From contig JAJVHX010000018.1 in NCBI GenBank assembly GCA_022072405.1, positions 124,001 to 188,000 of the forward strand: a DNA stretch of 64,000 bases, read 5' to 3'. This DNA is from Phycisphaerae bacterium (GTDB lineage Bacteria > Planctomycetota > Phycisphaerae > UBA1845 > CAIVHJ01). The notes under the pieces are model-generated. The model did not search any database, was not told where the DNA came from, and saw only the letters and a list, made by a program, of their open reading frames with translations. The position numbers were made by a program, and so were the translations under genes. Shown one piece after another: positions 7,955-16,967 of this stretch (position 1 is its first letter; each line of letters opens with the position of its first letter).

Positions 7955-9586
7955 ATGTCGATCGAGATGAAAAAGAACGCATTGGGCAGAATGGTCCCGA
8001 CACAGATAAATGGTTCCCCTGCCGTGCCTTTTCAGGGCGTCGGAAAATATAAACCCACCGGATGCAAAGCAGCACCGCCCATCAGCACCCTGGCAAACTA
8101 CCCGCTCGACGGCAACAAAGTAACTGCCAATAGTCAATCAACGGGTGGTGGTGAACGGGCCAACATCGACGCTTTCAAGACGGCACTCCAACAAGCCGGC
8201 CTGCGCGACGGCATGACGATTTCCAGCCATCACCATTTCCGCAACGGCGACAAAGTGGCGGTGCCGCTTTTCAAAGCGGCGGCGGAACTGGGCGTGAAAA
8301 ATCTACGCTGGTTTCCCAGTGCCGCTTTCCCCTGCCATGCACCGCTGATCGAACTACTCGATCGGGGCGTGCTGCGCAGTGTCGAAGGCAGTCTCAACGG
8401 ACCGCTGGGCGATCACTGCACACTCGGTAAGATGCGCGAACTGGGCGTGCTCCGCAGCCACGGCGGGCGCTGGCAGGCGATTCAGGATGGCGAGGTGCAT
8501 ATCGACATCGCCGTGCTGGCAGCACCGACCTGCGACCCCTTCGGCAACGCCAACGGCGTGAATGGCCCCAGTGCCTGTGGCGGATTGGGATTCGGCCTGG
8601 CGGACAGCATGTACGCCGATCAGGTGATCATGGTCACCGATAACCTGGTTCCTTTCCCCTGTGTGCCCTGGCAGATTCAGGGCAACCATGTCGATCAGGT
8701 GGTGGTGATGGATTGCATCGGCGATCCAGCGAAGATTGTTTCCGGTACTACCGAGCTGACCAAAAGCCCCGACCGGCTCTACATCGCCGAACTGACCGCC
8801 AGATTTGTTCGCGCGGCCGGTATCATGAAAGACGGCTGGTCGTTCCAGGCGGGTGCAGGTGGGACGGCCCTGGCTTTTGCCATCTATGTCAAGGAGATGA
8901 TGAAACCGCAGAAAATCAAAGCCCGCTTCATTCGCGGCGGCAGCACCCGTTATCTGGTCGAAATGCTGCAGGAAGGTTTCACTGATTATATTCTCGACGG
9001 TCAGACGTTCGATCTGCACGGCGTGCGCAGCATGCGTGACAACCCGCAGCATGTGCACACCAGCCCCTTCACCAGCTACAACTATCATGGCAAAGGCTGC
9101 TTCGCCACCTTCGTCGATGCCTGCGTGCTGGGCGCCACCGAAGTCGATCTGGATTTCAACGCCAACGTGGTCACCCACTCCGATGGTCGATTGCTGCACG
9201 GCATCGGCGGCTGGCAGAATTGCCTCTTCGCTGGTTGCACCATCCTGCCGATTCCCGCCATGCGCGATCGCATTCCGGTGATCGTCGATCACGTCACCAC
9301 GCTCTGCGGGCCGGGCGAACTGATCGACGTGATCGTGACCGAACGCGGCATCGCCATCAACCCGCGCCGCACCGACCTGCTCGAGGCCACAAAAAATTCC
9401 GGCTTGCCCATCCGCCCCATTGCCGCTATTAAAAAGGAAATTGACGATCTGGTCGGCGGCCAACCCGCTCCGCCCGAAACCACCGACAAGGTGGTGGCTG
9501 CCGTCAAGTGGGTCGATGGCACGGTGATCGACTGCGTCCGCCAACTCACCGCCATCAAAGGCCCCGCCCTCGGCGGCGGCGAATAA
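7955..9586 (+). CDS. citF: Citrate lyase alpha subunit (citrate CoA-transferase)
   Basis: CitF exchanges the acetyl group on the acyl carrier for citrate, forming the citryl-thioester that CitE then cleaves. At 543 residues it matches the usual CitF length of about 510 and shows the family block Ser-His-His-His-Phe-Arg-Asn-Gly-Asp near residue 89. It also has the Gly-Pro-Leu-Gly-Asp-His-Cys and Ala-Gly-Ala-Gly-Gly-Thr-Ala-Leu-Ala segments. AAAGGC precedes the ATG. Together with the upstream CitD-CitE fusion it gives all three structural functions. No citC ligase, citX or citG (cofactor synthesis and attachment) and no citrate transporter was recognised nearby, so activation genes must lie elsewhere if the enzyme works. 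Confidence 0.93.
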   Translation: MSIEMKKNALGRMVPTQINGSPAVPFQGVGKYKPTGCKAAPPISTLANYPLDGNKVTANSQSTGGGERANIDAFKTALQQAGLRDGMTISSHHHFRNGDKVAVPLFKAAAELGVKNLRWFPSAAFPCHAPLIELLDRGVLRSVEGSLNGPLGDHCTLGKMRELGVLRSHGGRWQAIQDGEVHIDIAVLAAPTCDPFGNANGVNGPSACGGLGFGLADSMYADQVIMVTDNLVPFPCVPWQIQGNHVDQVVVMDCIGDPAKIVSGTTELTKSPDRLYIAELTARFVRAAGIMKDGWSFQAGAGGTALAFAIYVKEMMKPQKIKARFIRGGSTRYLVEMLQEGFTDYILDGQTFDLHGVRSMRDNPQHVHTSPFTSYNYHGKGCFATFVDACVLGATEVDLDFNANVVTHSDGRLLHGIGGWQNCLFAGCTILPIPAMRDRIPVIVDHVTTLCGPGELIDVIVTERGIAINPRRTDLLEATKNSGLPIRPIAAIKKEIDDLVGGQPAPPETTDKVVAAVKWVDGTVIDCVRQLTAIKGPALGGGE

Positions 9587-9596
9587 CGTCATCAAT

Positions 9597-9614
9597 TACC
9601 ATTCATGGTATAAT
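9597..9614 (+). promoter_or_regulatory. Palindrome overlapping a TATAAT box
   Basis: TACCAT-TC-ATGGTA (9597-9610) is a perfect dyad whose right arm overlaps TATAAT at 9609-9614. The arrangement looks like an operator over a -10 box. The next gene starts only at 9819, so the target transcript is uncertain. Confidence 0.35.
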
Positions 9615-9692
9615 GTTCCTATTGATGATTGAATAACAAAACAAACAAGAGAAATTCCGCGAAATACAGATGTTACTATGTTTTTGGACATC

Positions 9693-9739
9693 GCGCGGGC
9701 TAAAGCCCGCCGTCCTGTGCGAAGCACGCAGACAGGCGG
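9693..9739. repeat. Intergenic REP-like double hairpin
   Basis: Two adjacent hairpins lie between citF and the phosphorylase gene. The first is GCGGGCT-AA-AGCCCGC (9695-9710). The second is an imperfect stem, with GCCGTCCTGTGCG pairing against CACGCAGACAGGCGGC (about 9708-9739). The first shares its arms with the palindrome inside citE, suggesting a dispersed repeat family. No T tract follows, so it is not an ordinary terminator. Confidence 0.55.
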
Positions 9740-9818
9740 CTCGTTGTTAAGTTGAATCTTCAAGAGTCAATAACGGTCGGGCAGAGAATGTTATCCTATT
9801 GATGGCTGGAGTTTCCGC

Positions 9819-10574
9819 GTGGGCCGGATACGCTCATCAGAACATACCAATGCCTTCCCCTTTTCCTGTCAGGAGTCAGTCTTACTTCTACCTTTCGGGC
9901 GGCGAAGTTTTCTGCCGGCAATTCTGGCTCGGTACGACCACGTCGCGCTTGATGTCGGCCAGAATACCGATCGCGAAGTTTACAATCTCCGAATCGGTGA
10001 TCAGAGCATTACCCTGATATATGCGGGCATGGGTGATGTCTGTACCGCCAACGCATTGGAAAAAATCAACTCCAACGGCGGACAGCGGGTGATATTGTTT
10101 GGTGCTTGCGGCGGAACCGTTCCACAGGTTCGTGTCGGCGATATCATCATTCCCGCCGGAGCTGTGCGCGGTGAAGGCACTTCACGCTACTATCAACCGA
10201 TCGAATTCCCCGCCACTATGGATGTCACGCTAACTCACGCTCTCATGACCGCGGCTCATCGTCAACAAATCCCTTTCCACCATGGTTATGTTTTCACTAC
10301 CGATGCTTCCAACCGCCAAGGTGCGGAAATCTACCAGCAATATGATCAATTGGTAGTCGCAGCAGATTGCGAATGTGCCTCCGCCGCCGTTGTCGCCTCC
10401 ACGCTGCGCCTAGCCCTAAGTGCTATATTCTTTATTACAGACAATATTACTCTGGATAATCCCGACGACAGGAAGCGCCGCGGTTTGGATATACCGTTGA
10501 TCAACCAAGGTTTTAACGCCGCTCTCGATGTGGCCGTTAACGTTTTGTGTTGTCGGCATGAAATCAATTACTAG
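9819..10574 (+). CDS. Nucleoside phosphorylase family protein
   Basis: Member of the PNP/UDP phosphorylase superfamily, 251 residues, expected to cleave a nucleoside with phosphate to base and ribose-1-phosphate. Recognisable blocks are Ala-Gly-Met-Gly-Asp (phosphate loop region, near residue 69), Gly-Ala-Cys-Gly-Gly-Thr followed by Val-Gly-Asp-Ile-Ile-Ile-Pro, and Arg-Gly-Glu-Gly-Thr-Ser. Asp-Cys-Glu-Cys stands where the family has the ribose-binding Met-Glu-x-Glu. The N-terminus is unlike the family, and the GTG start has no clear ribosome site, so the true start is uncertain. Base specificity cannot be read. The next gene begins 36 bases later. Confidence 0.75.
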   Translation: MGRIRSSEHTNAFPFSCQESVLLLPFGRRSFLPAILARYDHVALDVGQNTDREVYNLRIGDQSITLIYAGMGDVCTANALEKINSNGGQRVILFGACGGTVPQVRVGDIIIPAGAVRGEGTSRYYQPIEFPATMDVTLTHALMTAAHRQQIPFHHGYVFTTDASNRQGAEIYQQYDQLVVAADCECASAAVVASTLRLALSAIFFITDNITLDNPDDRKRRGLDIPLINQGFNAALDVAVNVLCCRHEINY

Positions 10575-10610
10575 CCGCCTCTCACCTCGTCAACAGAAGC
10601 GATTAGACTC

Positions 10611-11147
10611 ATGCAGTGTTATCCCTACATTACCGGTTATCACCTGTGGTTGGGGATCTGCCCAAAAGGAATGCCGCGCGGCCTCTGGACTTATTATCTG
10701 GAACAGAATCAGGTAATCCGACGTATCACTCTGGCTATGATGATCCTCTATTTATGCCAGATGTTCGGCTTTTTTCAACGAACTTTTAATATCCCCAAGC
10801 TGACCATTCCTTTAGTAGTCATTATTATCGCGCTCATTTCCATCCCTTTTAACAACCGTAAAAGGGCATTCCGCCGTTTCTGCCAGCTCCTGCTGGATAA
10901 TCATTATAGATTCTGCCTGCACTGTGGTTACGATCTGAGCAGCTTGCCAGACGAGCACCATTGCCCGGAATGCGGCGAAAAATATGAAATACACGCATTG
11001 AAGAAATCCTGGATCGATTGTTACCAAGTACTGGTTGATCGGAATATATTGAAAGAGCACGATGTGGCCAGCATGACCGATCAACCAACAACACCTGCCG
11101 ATTCAGCTACCCCATCAATTGACGGGGAAGTCAAACCGGAAAATTGA
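10611..11147 (+). CDS. Membrane protein with a C-terminal zinc ribbon
   Basis: Protein of 178 residues with two hydrophobic segments (about residues 42-60 and 64-82). A zinc ribbon follows, with Cys-x2-Cys-Gly-Tyr-Asp-Leu near residue 103 and Cys-Pro-x-Cys-Gly about 15 residues on. This Gly-Tyr-Asp-Leu style of ribbon is, to my knowledge, very common in membrane proteins of Phycisphaerae and other planctomycetes, and it is one reason for the taxonomic guess. No enzymatic motif is visible. Its last 17 bases overlap the convergent nadB gene on the other strand. Function unknown. Confidence 0.65.
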   Translation: MQCYPYITGYHLWLGICPKGMPRGLWTYYLEQNQVIRRITLAMMILYLCQMFGFFQRTFNIPKLTIPLVVIIIALISIPFNNRKRAFRRFCQLLLDNHYRFCLHCGYDLSSLPDEHHCPECGEKYEIHALKKSWIDCYQVLVDRNILKEHDVASMTDQPTTPADSATPSIDGEVKPEN

Positions 11148-12756
11148 AGATTTGAAACTGCTCGGCGGTGCGCTGCAACGCGACGTGGATGCGCCACTGT
11201 GCCTCATTGGGTTCGGGCATATCGCTGCGGAAATGAACGCCGCGCGATTCGCAACGCTGCCGGGCGGAAAGGGCGATCAGAAACGACAGCGTCAGCAGAT
11301 TCTGTGTCTCCCAGCCGTCGGGTGAATCAAACACTTTATTGAACAGGTAGCTCCCCCAGCCCCTAGCCAGGCCGATCATTTCGCTTAATCGGTCGCTGTC
11401 GCGCATCACGCCGACGTTTCGCCACATCACGCTGCGCAAACTGTTCTGCAAATCGGGCAGGTCTAGCCGGGCCTGACTGATCTGGGTGGCGGTGCTTTCG
11501 ATGGCCACCGGTCGAATCGCTACCGCTGAATCCGCCGCAGCAGCTACCCCCGCCTCCGCTCCGAATACCAGCCCCTCCAGCAGCGAATTACTCGCCAGCC
11601 GATTGGCCCCATGCACCCCGGTTGCGGCGACTTCACCCACCGCCCACAAACCGGGCAATGTCGTCCGCCCCTGCATATCGCTGCTGACTCCGCCGATCAT
11701 GTAATGGGCCGCCGGCCGCACCGGGATCGGATCCCGTTCCACATCCAGATCAAAATCACTGCACATCTGGGCGATGGTCGGGAACCGCTGGCGAAATTCT
11801 CCGCGCGGAAAATGGCGGACATCCAGATAGACACTATTGGTGCGGGTTTTGGCCAAGTGCTGGCGGATGGCGCGACTGACCACGTCGCGCGGGGCCAATT
11901 CCGCCGCCGGATGATACTCCGGCATGAAGCGGTGCCCCGCCTGATCGACCAGCAGACCACCCTCGCCGCGCACCGCTTCGCTGATCAGTGCTCGACTGGC
12001 GCCAGCCACATACAGCGCCGTCGGATGAAACTGCACCATTTCCATATCCTGCAGCTGCGCACCCGCGCGAAAGGCCATCGCCAGTCCGTCGCCGGTGGCT
12101 ACTGCCGGATTGGTTGTTTCCCGATAGACCCGGCCACAACCGCCGCTGGCGAGGATGGTCTGTCGGGACCAGAGCAGTTGATGGCCATAGCGCCGATGGA
12201 AAGTCACCGCCCCAACACACCGCCCCTCGATCGTGAGCAGATCGATGGCAAAGCAATGATCAAAAATGCGAATGTGTGGATGGCTGCGTACCCGCTCAAC
12301 CAGCACGCGGGCTAATTCCTGACCCGTGGCATCGCCCTGGGAATGCAGCACGCGCGGCTGGGAATGGGCGCCTTCGGTGGCGTAGGCGAGTCGGCCATTC
12401 TTCTGATCGAAAACCACCCCCCAATCCACCAGCTCCTGCACCCGCGACGCCGCCTGTTCCACCATGAAGCGCACCGCCGGTTCATGAGCGATACCGCACG
12501 CGACGGTCAGCGTATCCTGAATATGCGACGCGACACTATCGGGGTCGCTGGTCGGAACCGCGATACCGCCCTGAGCATAACGGGTGTTGGATTCAAGTAT
12601 CTCTTCCTTGTGCAGCAGAATGACCGAGGCCTGTTCCGCCGCCGCGAGTGCGGCCCGCAAGCCGGCGATGCCCCCGCCGATCACCAGCACGTCAGTGAGG
12701 ATGTGCGGGGTGCGGGCATAATGAAAGAGGGTCAGATAGCGGCGGGTGTCGAACAT
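11131..12756 (-). CDS. nadB: L-aspartate oxidase
   Basis: FAD enzyme oxidising L-aspartate to iminoaspartate, the first step of de novo NAD synthesis. It has 541 residues, the usual length. The N-terminal dinucleotide fold Val-Ile-Gly-Gly-Gly-Ile-Ala-Gly-Leu lies near residue 26. Asn-Thr-Arg-Tyr-Ala-Gln-Gly-Gly-Ile-Ala follows, with the family motif His-Pro-Thr-Ala-Leu-Tyr in mid-protein and a fumarate-reductase-type C-terminal helical domain. Fumarate or O2 can serve as electron acceptor in known members, which suits an anaerobe. nadA lies just upstream on the same strand (66-base gap), so the two probably form an operon, nadA first. Confidence 0.95.
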   Translation of the reverse strand: MFDTRRYLTLFHYARTPHILTDVLVIGGGIAGLRAALAAAEQASVILLHKEEILESNTRYAQGGIAVPTSDPDSVASHIQDTLTVACGIAHEPAVRFMVEQAASRVQELVDWGVVFDQKNGRLAYATEGAHSQPRVLHSQGDATGQELARVLVERVRSHPHIRIFDHCFAIDLLTIEGRCVGAVTFHRRYGHQLLWSRQTILASGGCGRVYRETTNPAVATGDGLAMAFRAGAQLQDMEMVQFHPTALYVAGASRALISEAVRGEGGLLVDQAGHRFMPEYHPAAELAPRDVVSRAIRQHLAKTRTNSVYLDVRHFPRGEFRQRFPTIAQMCSDFDLDVERDPIPVRPAAHYMIGGVSSDMQGRTTLPGLWAVGEVAATGVHGANRLASNSLLEGLVFGAEAGVAAAADSAVAIRPVAIESTATQISQARLDLPDLQNSLRSVMWRNVGVMRDSDRLSEMIGLARGWGSYLFNKVFDSPDGWETQNLLTLSFLIALSARQRCESRGVHFRSDMPEPNEAQWRIHVALQRTAEQFQIFNFPV

Positions 12757-12821
12757 ATCGGGACTCGTGGTTCGGGATTCGCGAATAATCGTTCAGGGTG
12801 ACGTACACGGATTATAATATT

Positions 12822-13781
12822 TCAGCTCCAGCTGAGCATTAATTCGATCGCCTTACGGGCGCGGGCAGCGACTTCCGGGTCCACGACAATTTCCGGCTGT
12901 CGGTTGCGCATGCACAGGTACAACTTCTCCAGTGTATTTAACCGCATATAGGGACAAAGTGAACAATTGCAACCGCTGCTGGGCGGAGCAGGAATCAGCT
13001 TCGCCTCCGGCCGGGATTTGCGCATCTGGTGCAGAATGCCCGCCTCGGTCACCACAATAAACTCATCGTGCGGACTGTTTTTTACGAAGTTGAGCAGCGA
13101 ACTGGTTGAACCGATATGATCCGCCAGACCAAGCACCGCCTCTTCACATTCGGGATGGGCGATCACCAGCGCTCGCGGATGCTGTGTTTTTAGCTGCCAG
13201 ATACGCCGCTGCGAAAACTGTTCATGCACCACGCAAAAACCATCCCACAGAACCATTGGCCGACCGGTCTGCTTCATCACCCAGCGGCCCAGGTGACGAT
13301 CGGGAGCGAAGATGATCGGCCGATCCGCGGGAATCTGCTGTACGATTTTCACGGCGTTGCTGGAGGTGCAGATCACATCGGACAGAGCCTTTACGGCCGC
13401 GCTGCAATTGATATAGGAGACCACAAAGTGACCGGGGTGGCGACGTAAAAAAGCTGCAAAATCAGGCGCCGGGCAGCGATCCGCCAGCGAACAGCCCGCA
13501 TCCAGATCGGGCAGCAACACCTGTTTGTCGGGATTGAGGATTTTGGCCGTCTCCGCCATAAAATGGACGCCGCAAAAAACGATCACCTCGGCGGAGGTTT
13601 TCGCGGCATACTGGGCCAGCGCCAGACTGTCACCGATGAAATCGGCGATATCCTGAATCTCGTCTTCCTGATAATAATGCGCTAGAATGACCGCGTGCAG
13701 CTCGTCTTTCAATCGCCTGATCTCCCCTTCCAGATCGAGGCTGGGATCGACGGCTGGACGGGTGAGCGATAAAGTAGTCAT
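12822..13781 (-). CDS. nadA: Quinolinate synthase
   Basis: Condenses iminoaspartate (from NadB) with dihydroxyacetone phosphate to quinolinate, using an oxygen-sensitive [4Fe-4S] cluster. The 319 residues show the NadA signature His-Tyr-Tyr-Gln-Glu-Asp-Glu-Ile-Gln near residue 35, [11 protein letters not shown]-x-x-Ala-Gly-Cys-Ser-Leu-Ala-Asp, and a late Cys-Asn-Cys-x-x-Cys-Pro-Tyr-Met. These supply the cluster Cys ligands. Promoter elements probably lie in the 88-base divergent gap before the oxidoreductase gene. nadC was not found in the window. Confidence 0.95.
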   Translation of the reverse strand: MTTLSLTRPAVDPSLDLEGEIRRLKDELHAVILAHYYQEDEIQDIADFIGDSLALAQYAAKTSAEVIVFCGVHFMAETAKILNPDKQVLLPDLDAGCSLADRCPAPDFAAFLRRHPGHFVVSYINCSAAVKALSDVICTSSNAVKIVQQIPADRPIIFAPDRHLGRWVMKQTGRPMVLWDGFCVVHEQFSQRRIWQLKTQHPRALVIAHPECEEAVLGLADHIGSTSSLLNFVKNSPHDEFIVVTEAGILHQMRKSRPEAKLIPAPPSSGCNCSLCPYMRLNTLEKLYLCMRNRQPEIVVDPEVAARARKAIELMLSWS

Positions 13782-13869
13782 ATACTGCTCCGCGGCACTA
13801 CCAGGTAAACCACCATTTTATGAATAGAACATTCCGAGTGTCAAAAACGACTTCTCAAAGGATTATAGA

Positions 13870-14868
13870 TTGTCTCCAACGCCGGCGATAGAAACGGAAA
13901 TATTAATCATTGGTGCGGGTCTGGCGGGAGCAGCCACGGCGTATCATCTGGGCTCCACCGGTCGGAAGCAGATTCTGCTGATCGACCAGGAGGCCACTCC
14001 CGGCGTACATTCCTCCGGCCGCAATGCGTCGCTGATTCGTGAATTGGCGGACGAATCCGCCATACAACCGCTGATGAGTGAAGGTGCGGAATTGTTACGG
14101 CGCGGCGAGCTGGCCCGCTATGAGGCCACCGGACTGTTGCTGGTCGGTCAGGGCGAAGAGGAGGTCAGCCGCTGGGTGCCGAATGCCAGCGGCCGGGCGC
14201 TGTGGTGTCCGCAGGATGGCATCGTCGATGTCGCCGGATTGCTGCAACACTATCTCCAGAAACAACAGGTACTGTGGAACACCACCTTACTCCGCTGGGA
14301 ACATACTTCCGGAAAAATGGTGGCCCACACCAACCGGGGAGAAATTCGCTGCGAGCTGCTGGTCAACGCCGCTGGGCCCTGGGCGGGAGAACTGGGCGGA
14401 CTGCCCCTAACCGCCCGCAAGCGCCATCTGTTCAATACCCCGCCGCAGCCCTGGGTCAATCCCCGCTGGCCTTTCGTATGGGATGAGAAAAATGGTTTTT
14501 ACTTTCGCCCTGAATCGGGTGGCTTGCTATTGAGCGGTTGCGATGAGATCATCGCCCCACCCGGGGATTACAGCGAAGAACCCGCGGTGCTCGACATGCT
14601 GGCGGACAAAATTGAGCGACTGCAACCCTGGCTTCGCGAGGTGACCATCCAGACCAGCTGGGTCGGCCAGCGCACCTTCGCGGATGATCGCAATTTTGTT
14701 ATCGGTTTCGATCCGCGCCAACCACAATTCTTTCATGTGGCGGGACTCGGCGGCCACGGGGTCACCAGCTCCTATGCCGTCGGGCGAATGGCGGCTGACC
14801 TTATCCTGGGCCGGCGGGCAGAACACCCCGATTTAGCCCCCGCCCGCTTATTGCCCTCGATGCGGTAA
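13870..14868 (+). CDS. FAD-dependent amino-acid oxidase/dehydrogenase-like protein (DAO family)
   Basis: Flavoprotein of 332 residues in the glycine oxidase / D-amino-acid dehydrogenase superfamily. The Rossmann motif Gly-Ala-Gly-Leu-Ala-Gly-Ala lies near residue 15, Ser-Ser-Gly-Arg-Asn-Ala near residue 51, and the C-terminal Gly-Leu-Gly-Gly-His-Gly motif binds FAD. The start is TTG 13870, with AAGGA about 8 bases upstream; no nearby ATG preserves the FAD motif. Substrate is unknown. It sits directly before tryptophanase (58-base gap), hinting at amino-acid catabolism, but I see no specific evidence. Confidence 0.8.
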   Translation: MSPTPAIETEILIIGAGLAGAATAYHLGSTGRKQILLIDQEATPGVHSSGRNASLIRELADESAIQPLMSEGAELLRRGELARYEATGLLLVGQGEEEVSRWVPNASGRALWCPQDGIVDVAGLLQHYLQKQQVLWNTTLLRWEHTSGKMVAHTNRGEIRCELLVNAAGPWAGELGGLPLTARKRHLFNTPPQPWVNPRWPFVWDEKNGFYFRPESGGLLLSGCDEIIAPPGDYSEEPAVLDMLADKIERLQPWLREVTIQTSWVGQRTFADDRNFVIGFDPRQPQFFHVAGLGGHGVTSSYAVGRMAADLILGRRAEHPDLAPARLLPSMR

Positions 14869-14926
14869 TATACGACAATAATTCCGACACCCATCCGCGA
14901 TTCACCGTGCTGTTCAGGCGGTCTTT

Positions 14927-16282
14927 ATGAAAACCATCATTGAACCTTTTCGTATCAAAGTCGTCGAACCGATCAAGCTGACTACCCGCGCCCAGCGTGA
15001 AGAACTGCTCCGCCAGGTGGCCTTCAATCTTTTTGCCATCCGCGCGGAAGATGTGTTGATCGACCTGCTGACGGACAGCGGTACCGGGGCCATGAGCAGC
15101 CAGCAATGGGCCGGTATGATGCGCGGCGACGAATCCTACGCCGGGGCGATCAGCTTTTACCGGTTCTATGATTCCGTCCACCACCTCACCGGCTTTACTC
15201 ACATCCTGCCCACTCATCAGGGCCGGGCCAGTGAACGCATCCTCTTTTCCGTGGTCGGCGGTCCTGGCAAGGTCATCCCCAATAACAACCACTTTGATAC
15301 CACCCGGGCCAACATCGAACACAGCGGCGCCGAAGCGGTGGATCTGGTCATCGAGGAAGGATATCAGATTCGCTCGAACCATCCCTTCAAGGGCAACATG
15401 GATCCCGCCAAGCTGCAGGCGCTCATCGAACGGGTCGGCGTGGAGCGCATTCCCCTGTGCATGATCACCGTCACCAACAACAGCGGCGGCGGGCAGCCGG
15501 TCAGCCTGCAGAATATCCGCGAAATTCGGAATATCTGCCACCAGCATAAAATTCCCTTTTTCCTCGACGCCTGCCGCTTTGCGGAAAATGCCTTCTTCAT
15601 CAAAAAGCGCGAGCCGGGCATGCAGGATCGCACGGTGGCTTCCATCGTGCGCGATATGTTTGATCTGGCGGACGGCGCCACCATCAGCGCCAAAAAGGAT
15701 GGGCTGGTGAACATCGGCGGAGTGCTGCTGCTGCGCGATGAACAACTGGTGCGCGACGCCCGCAACAATCTGATACTTACGGAAGGATTTCCGACTTACG
15801 GCGGACTGGCGGGTCGTGATCTGGAAGCCCTGGCCCAGGGTTTTCAGGAAGTGGTCGATGAAGGTTATCTCACCTATCGCATCCGCAGCACGGAGTATCT
15901 GGGCGAGAAGCTGCTGGCAGCGGGGATATCCATCATCGAACCCCCCGGCGGCCATGCCATTTACATTGATGCCAAATCATTCTGCGATCATCTGCCTGCG
16001 GAACAGTTCCCCGGCCAGGCGCTATCTGTCGGTCTCTATCGCCACGCCGGCATCCGTTCGGTTGAAATCGGCAGTGTGATGTTCGGCCAGAACGGCAAAT
16101 CGGCCCCTATGGAACTGGTCCGGCTGGCCATCCCCCGCCGCGTCTATACCCAGTCTCATATCGACTATGTGGTGGAAGCGATTCTCGAACTCCATCAACA
16201 TCGCCACGAATTGCGCGGCCTGCGAATTATCGAAGAACCCCCTCAACTCCGCCATTTCACGGTCAAATTCGAGGAACTGTAA
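14927..16282 (+). CDS. tnaA: Tryptophanase
   Basis: PLP beta-eliminating lyase, 451 residues. The family includes tryptophanase and tyrosine phenol-lyase; three positions favour tryptophanase. These are Phe-Asp-Thr-Thr (Asp where the phenol-lyase has Thr), Val-Glu-Ile-Gly-Ser (no Arg), and Leu-Arg-His-Phe-Thr at the C-terminus (His where the phenol-lyase has Phe). The PLP lysine is probably Lys257 in Ser-Ala-Lys-Lys-Asp. Products would be indole, pyruvate and ammonia. No tnaC-like leader peptide or tryptophan permease was seen, so regulation must differ from Escherichia coli. Pyruvate could feed the PFOR encoded at 41.5-45.1 kb. Confidence 0.9.
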   Translation: MKTIIEPFRIKVVEPIKLTTRAQREELLRQVAFNLFAIRAEDVLIDLLTDSGTGAMSSQQWAGMMRGDESYAGAISFYRFYDSVHHLTGFTHILPTHQGRASERILFSVVGGPGKVIPNNNHFDTTRANIEHSGAEAVDLVIEEGYQIRSNHPFKGNMDPAKLQALIERVGVERIPLCMITVTNNSGGGQPVSLQNIREIRNICHQHKIPFFLDACRFAENAFFIKKREPGMQDRTVASIVRDMFDLADGATISAKKDGLVNIGGVLLLRDEQLVRDARNNLILTEGFPTYGGLAGRDLEALAQGFQEVVDEGYLTYRIRSTEYLGEKLLAAGISIIEPPGGHAIYIDAKSFCDHLPAEQFPGQALSVGLYRHAGIRSVEIGSVMFGQNGKSAPMELVRLAIPRRVYTQSHIDYVVEAILELHQHRHELRGLRIIEEPPQLRHFTVKFEEL

Positions 16283-16485
16283 CGACCCGCTTACTCCATA
16301 ACAGACGCTGATATTTCCTCAATCCACTCCCTGTTTCACAGCCGCCGTCGATTGGTTCGACGATGGCCAATTCGCCATTTTACAACCCTATCTATCACCT
16401 GGTCCGGAAAATCACGTTATTTCCCGTCGTTTTGAAATAGCGAATAAATTTTATCTGCGGCGGTTCAATCTGCTTCTTACTGGCA

Positions 16486-16499
16486 TGACGCATGTCATA
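16486..16499. promoter_or_regulatory. ATGAC-N4-GTCAT dyad upstream of the divergent receiver gene
   Basis: Dyad with 5-bp arms and a 4-base centre, 60 bases before the next start codon, in the 277-base gap after tryptophanase. The spacing resembles CRP/FNR-family half-site geometry, but the arms do not match a named consensus. The rest of the gap shows no gene or terminator. Confidence 0.3.
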
Positions 16500-16559
16500 A
16501 AATAATTTAGAGAACATTGCAGTTTCCGGTCGCATCCAGACGCGAAAAGCAGATCGGTT

Positions 16560-16967
16560 ATGGTTGCCAAACCCAGCATCCTGATTGTCGACGTCGATTC
16601 GCTGACCCGCTGGTCGCTGATCCAGGCTGGCCAAGGCCGCTATCAGGTTACCGCGGTCAGTAACGAATATTCCGCATTGACTGAATTACGTGACCATCAT
16701 TACGATCTGCTGGTGATCGGGTGCAGCAGTGGTCAATTACGCTGCGATGAGATCACGCAAGAGGCCCGTGTTCTGCACCCCGCGTTGCCGATTCTGGTCA
16801 TGTGCGGCATGCCCCTGGATCAGACGATGTGCGATTGCTCACGCCGCGCGGCCCATCTCCATTCTGCGACCAGCATCCATGAAAAGCCGTTTAAATTGAC
16901 TCGGCTTATGGAAGATGTGGACCGACTATTGAACGATACGCACCCCGCTACCCCGCATCAAAATTAA
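16560..16967 (+). CDS. Stand-alone receiver domain lacking the phospho-acceptor Asp
   Basis: Response-regulator receiver fold of 135 residues with nothing fused. The acidic pair Asp11/Asp13 and the Lys of Glu-Lys-Pro-Phe are kept, but position 54, where the phosphorylated Asp should stand (Tyr-Asp-Leu-Leu-Val-Ile-x), is Gly. The N-terminal Asp-x-Leu-x-Arg-Trp-Ser-Leu motif matches the NtrC-type regulator at 37842, so it looks like a diverged relative of that receiver. It presumably works by protein contact without aspartyl phosphorylation, or is decaying. No kinase is adjacent. Confidence 0.7.
   Translation: MVAKPSILIVDVDSLTRWSLIQAGQGRYQVTAVSNEYSALTELRDHHYDLLVIGCSSGQLRCDEITQEARVLHPALPILVMCGMPLDQTMCDCSRRAAHLHSATSIHEKPFKLTRLMEDVDRLLNDTHPATPHQN

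Noticed and set aside
8354..9595. Long open frame on the minus strand opposite citF (413 codons)
   Set aside because: It mirrors the well-supported citF frame, has no family resemblance and arises from the GC-rich codon pattern of the real gene.
14869..14926. tnaC-type leader peptide before tryptophanase
   Set aside because: The 58-base gap has no short open frame with a suitable Trp codon and no room for a Rho-controlled leader.
14801..15955. 384-codon open frame on the minus strand opposite tryptophanase
   Set aside because: Shadow of tnaA; composition is rich in His, Asp and Gln typical of antisense frames, and no motif is recognisable.
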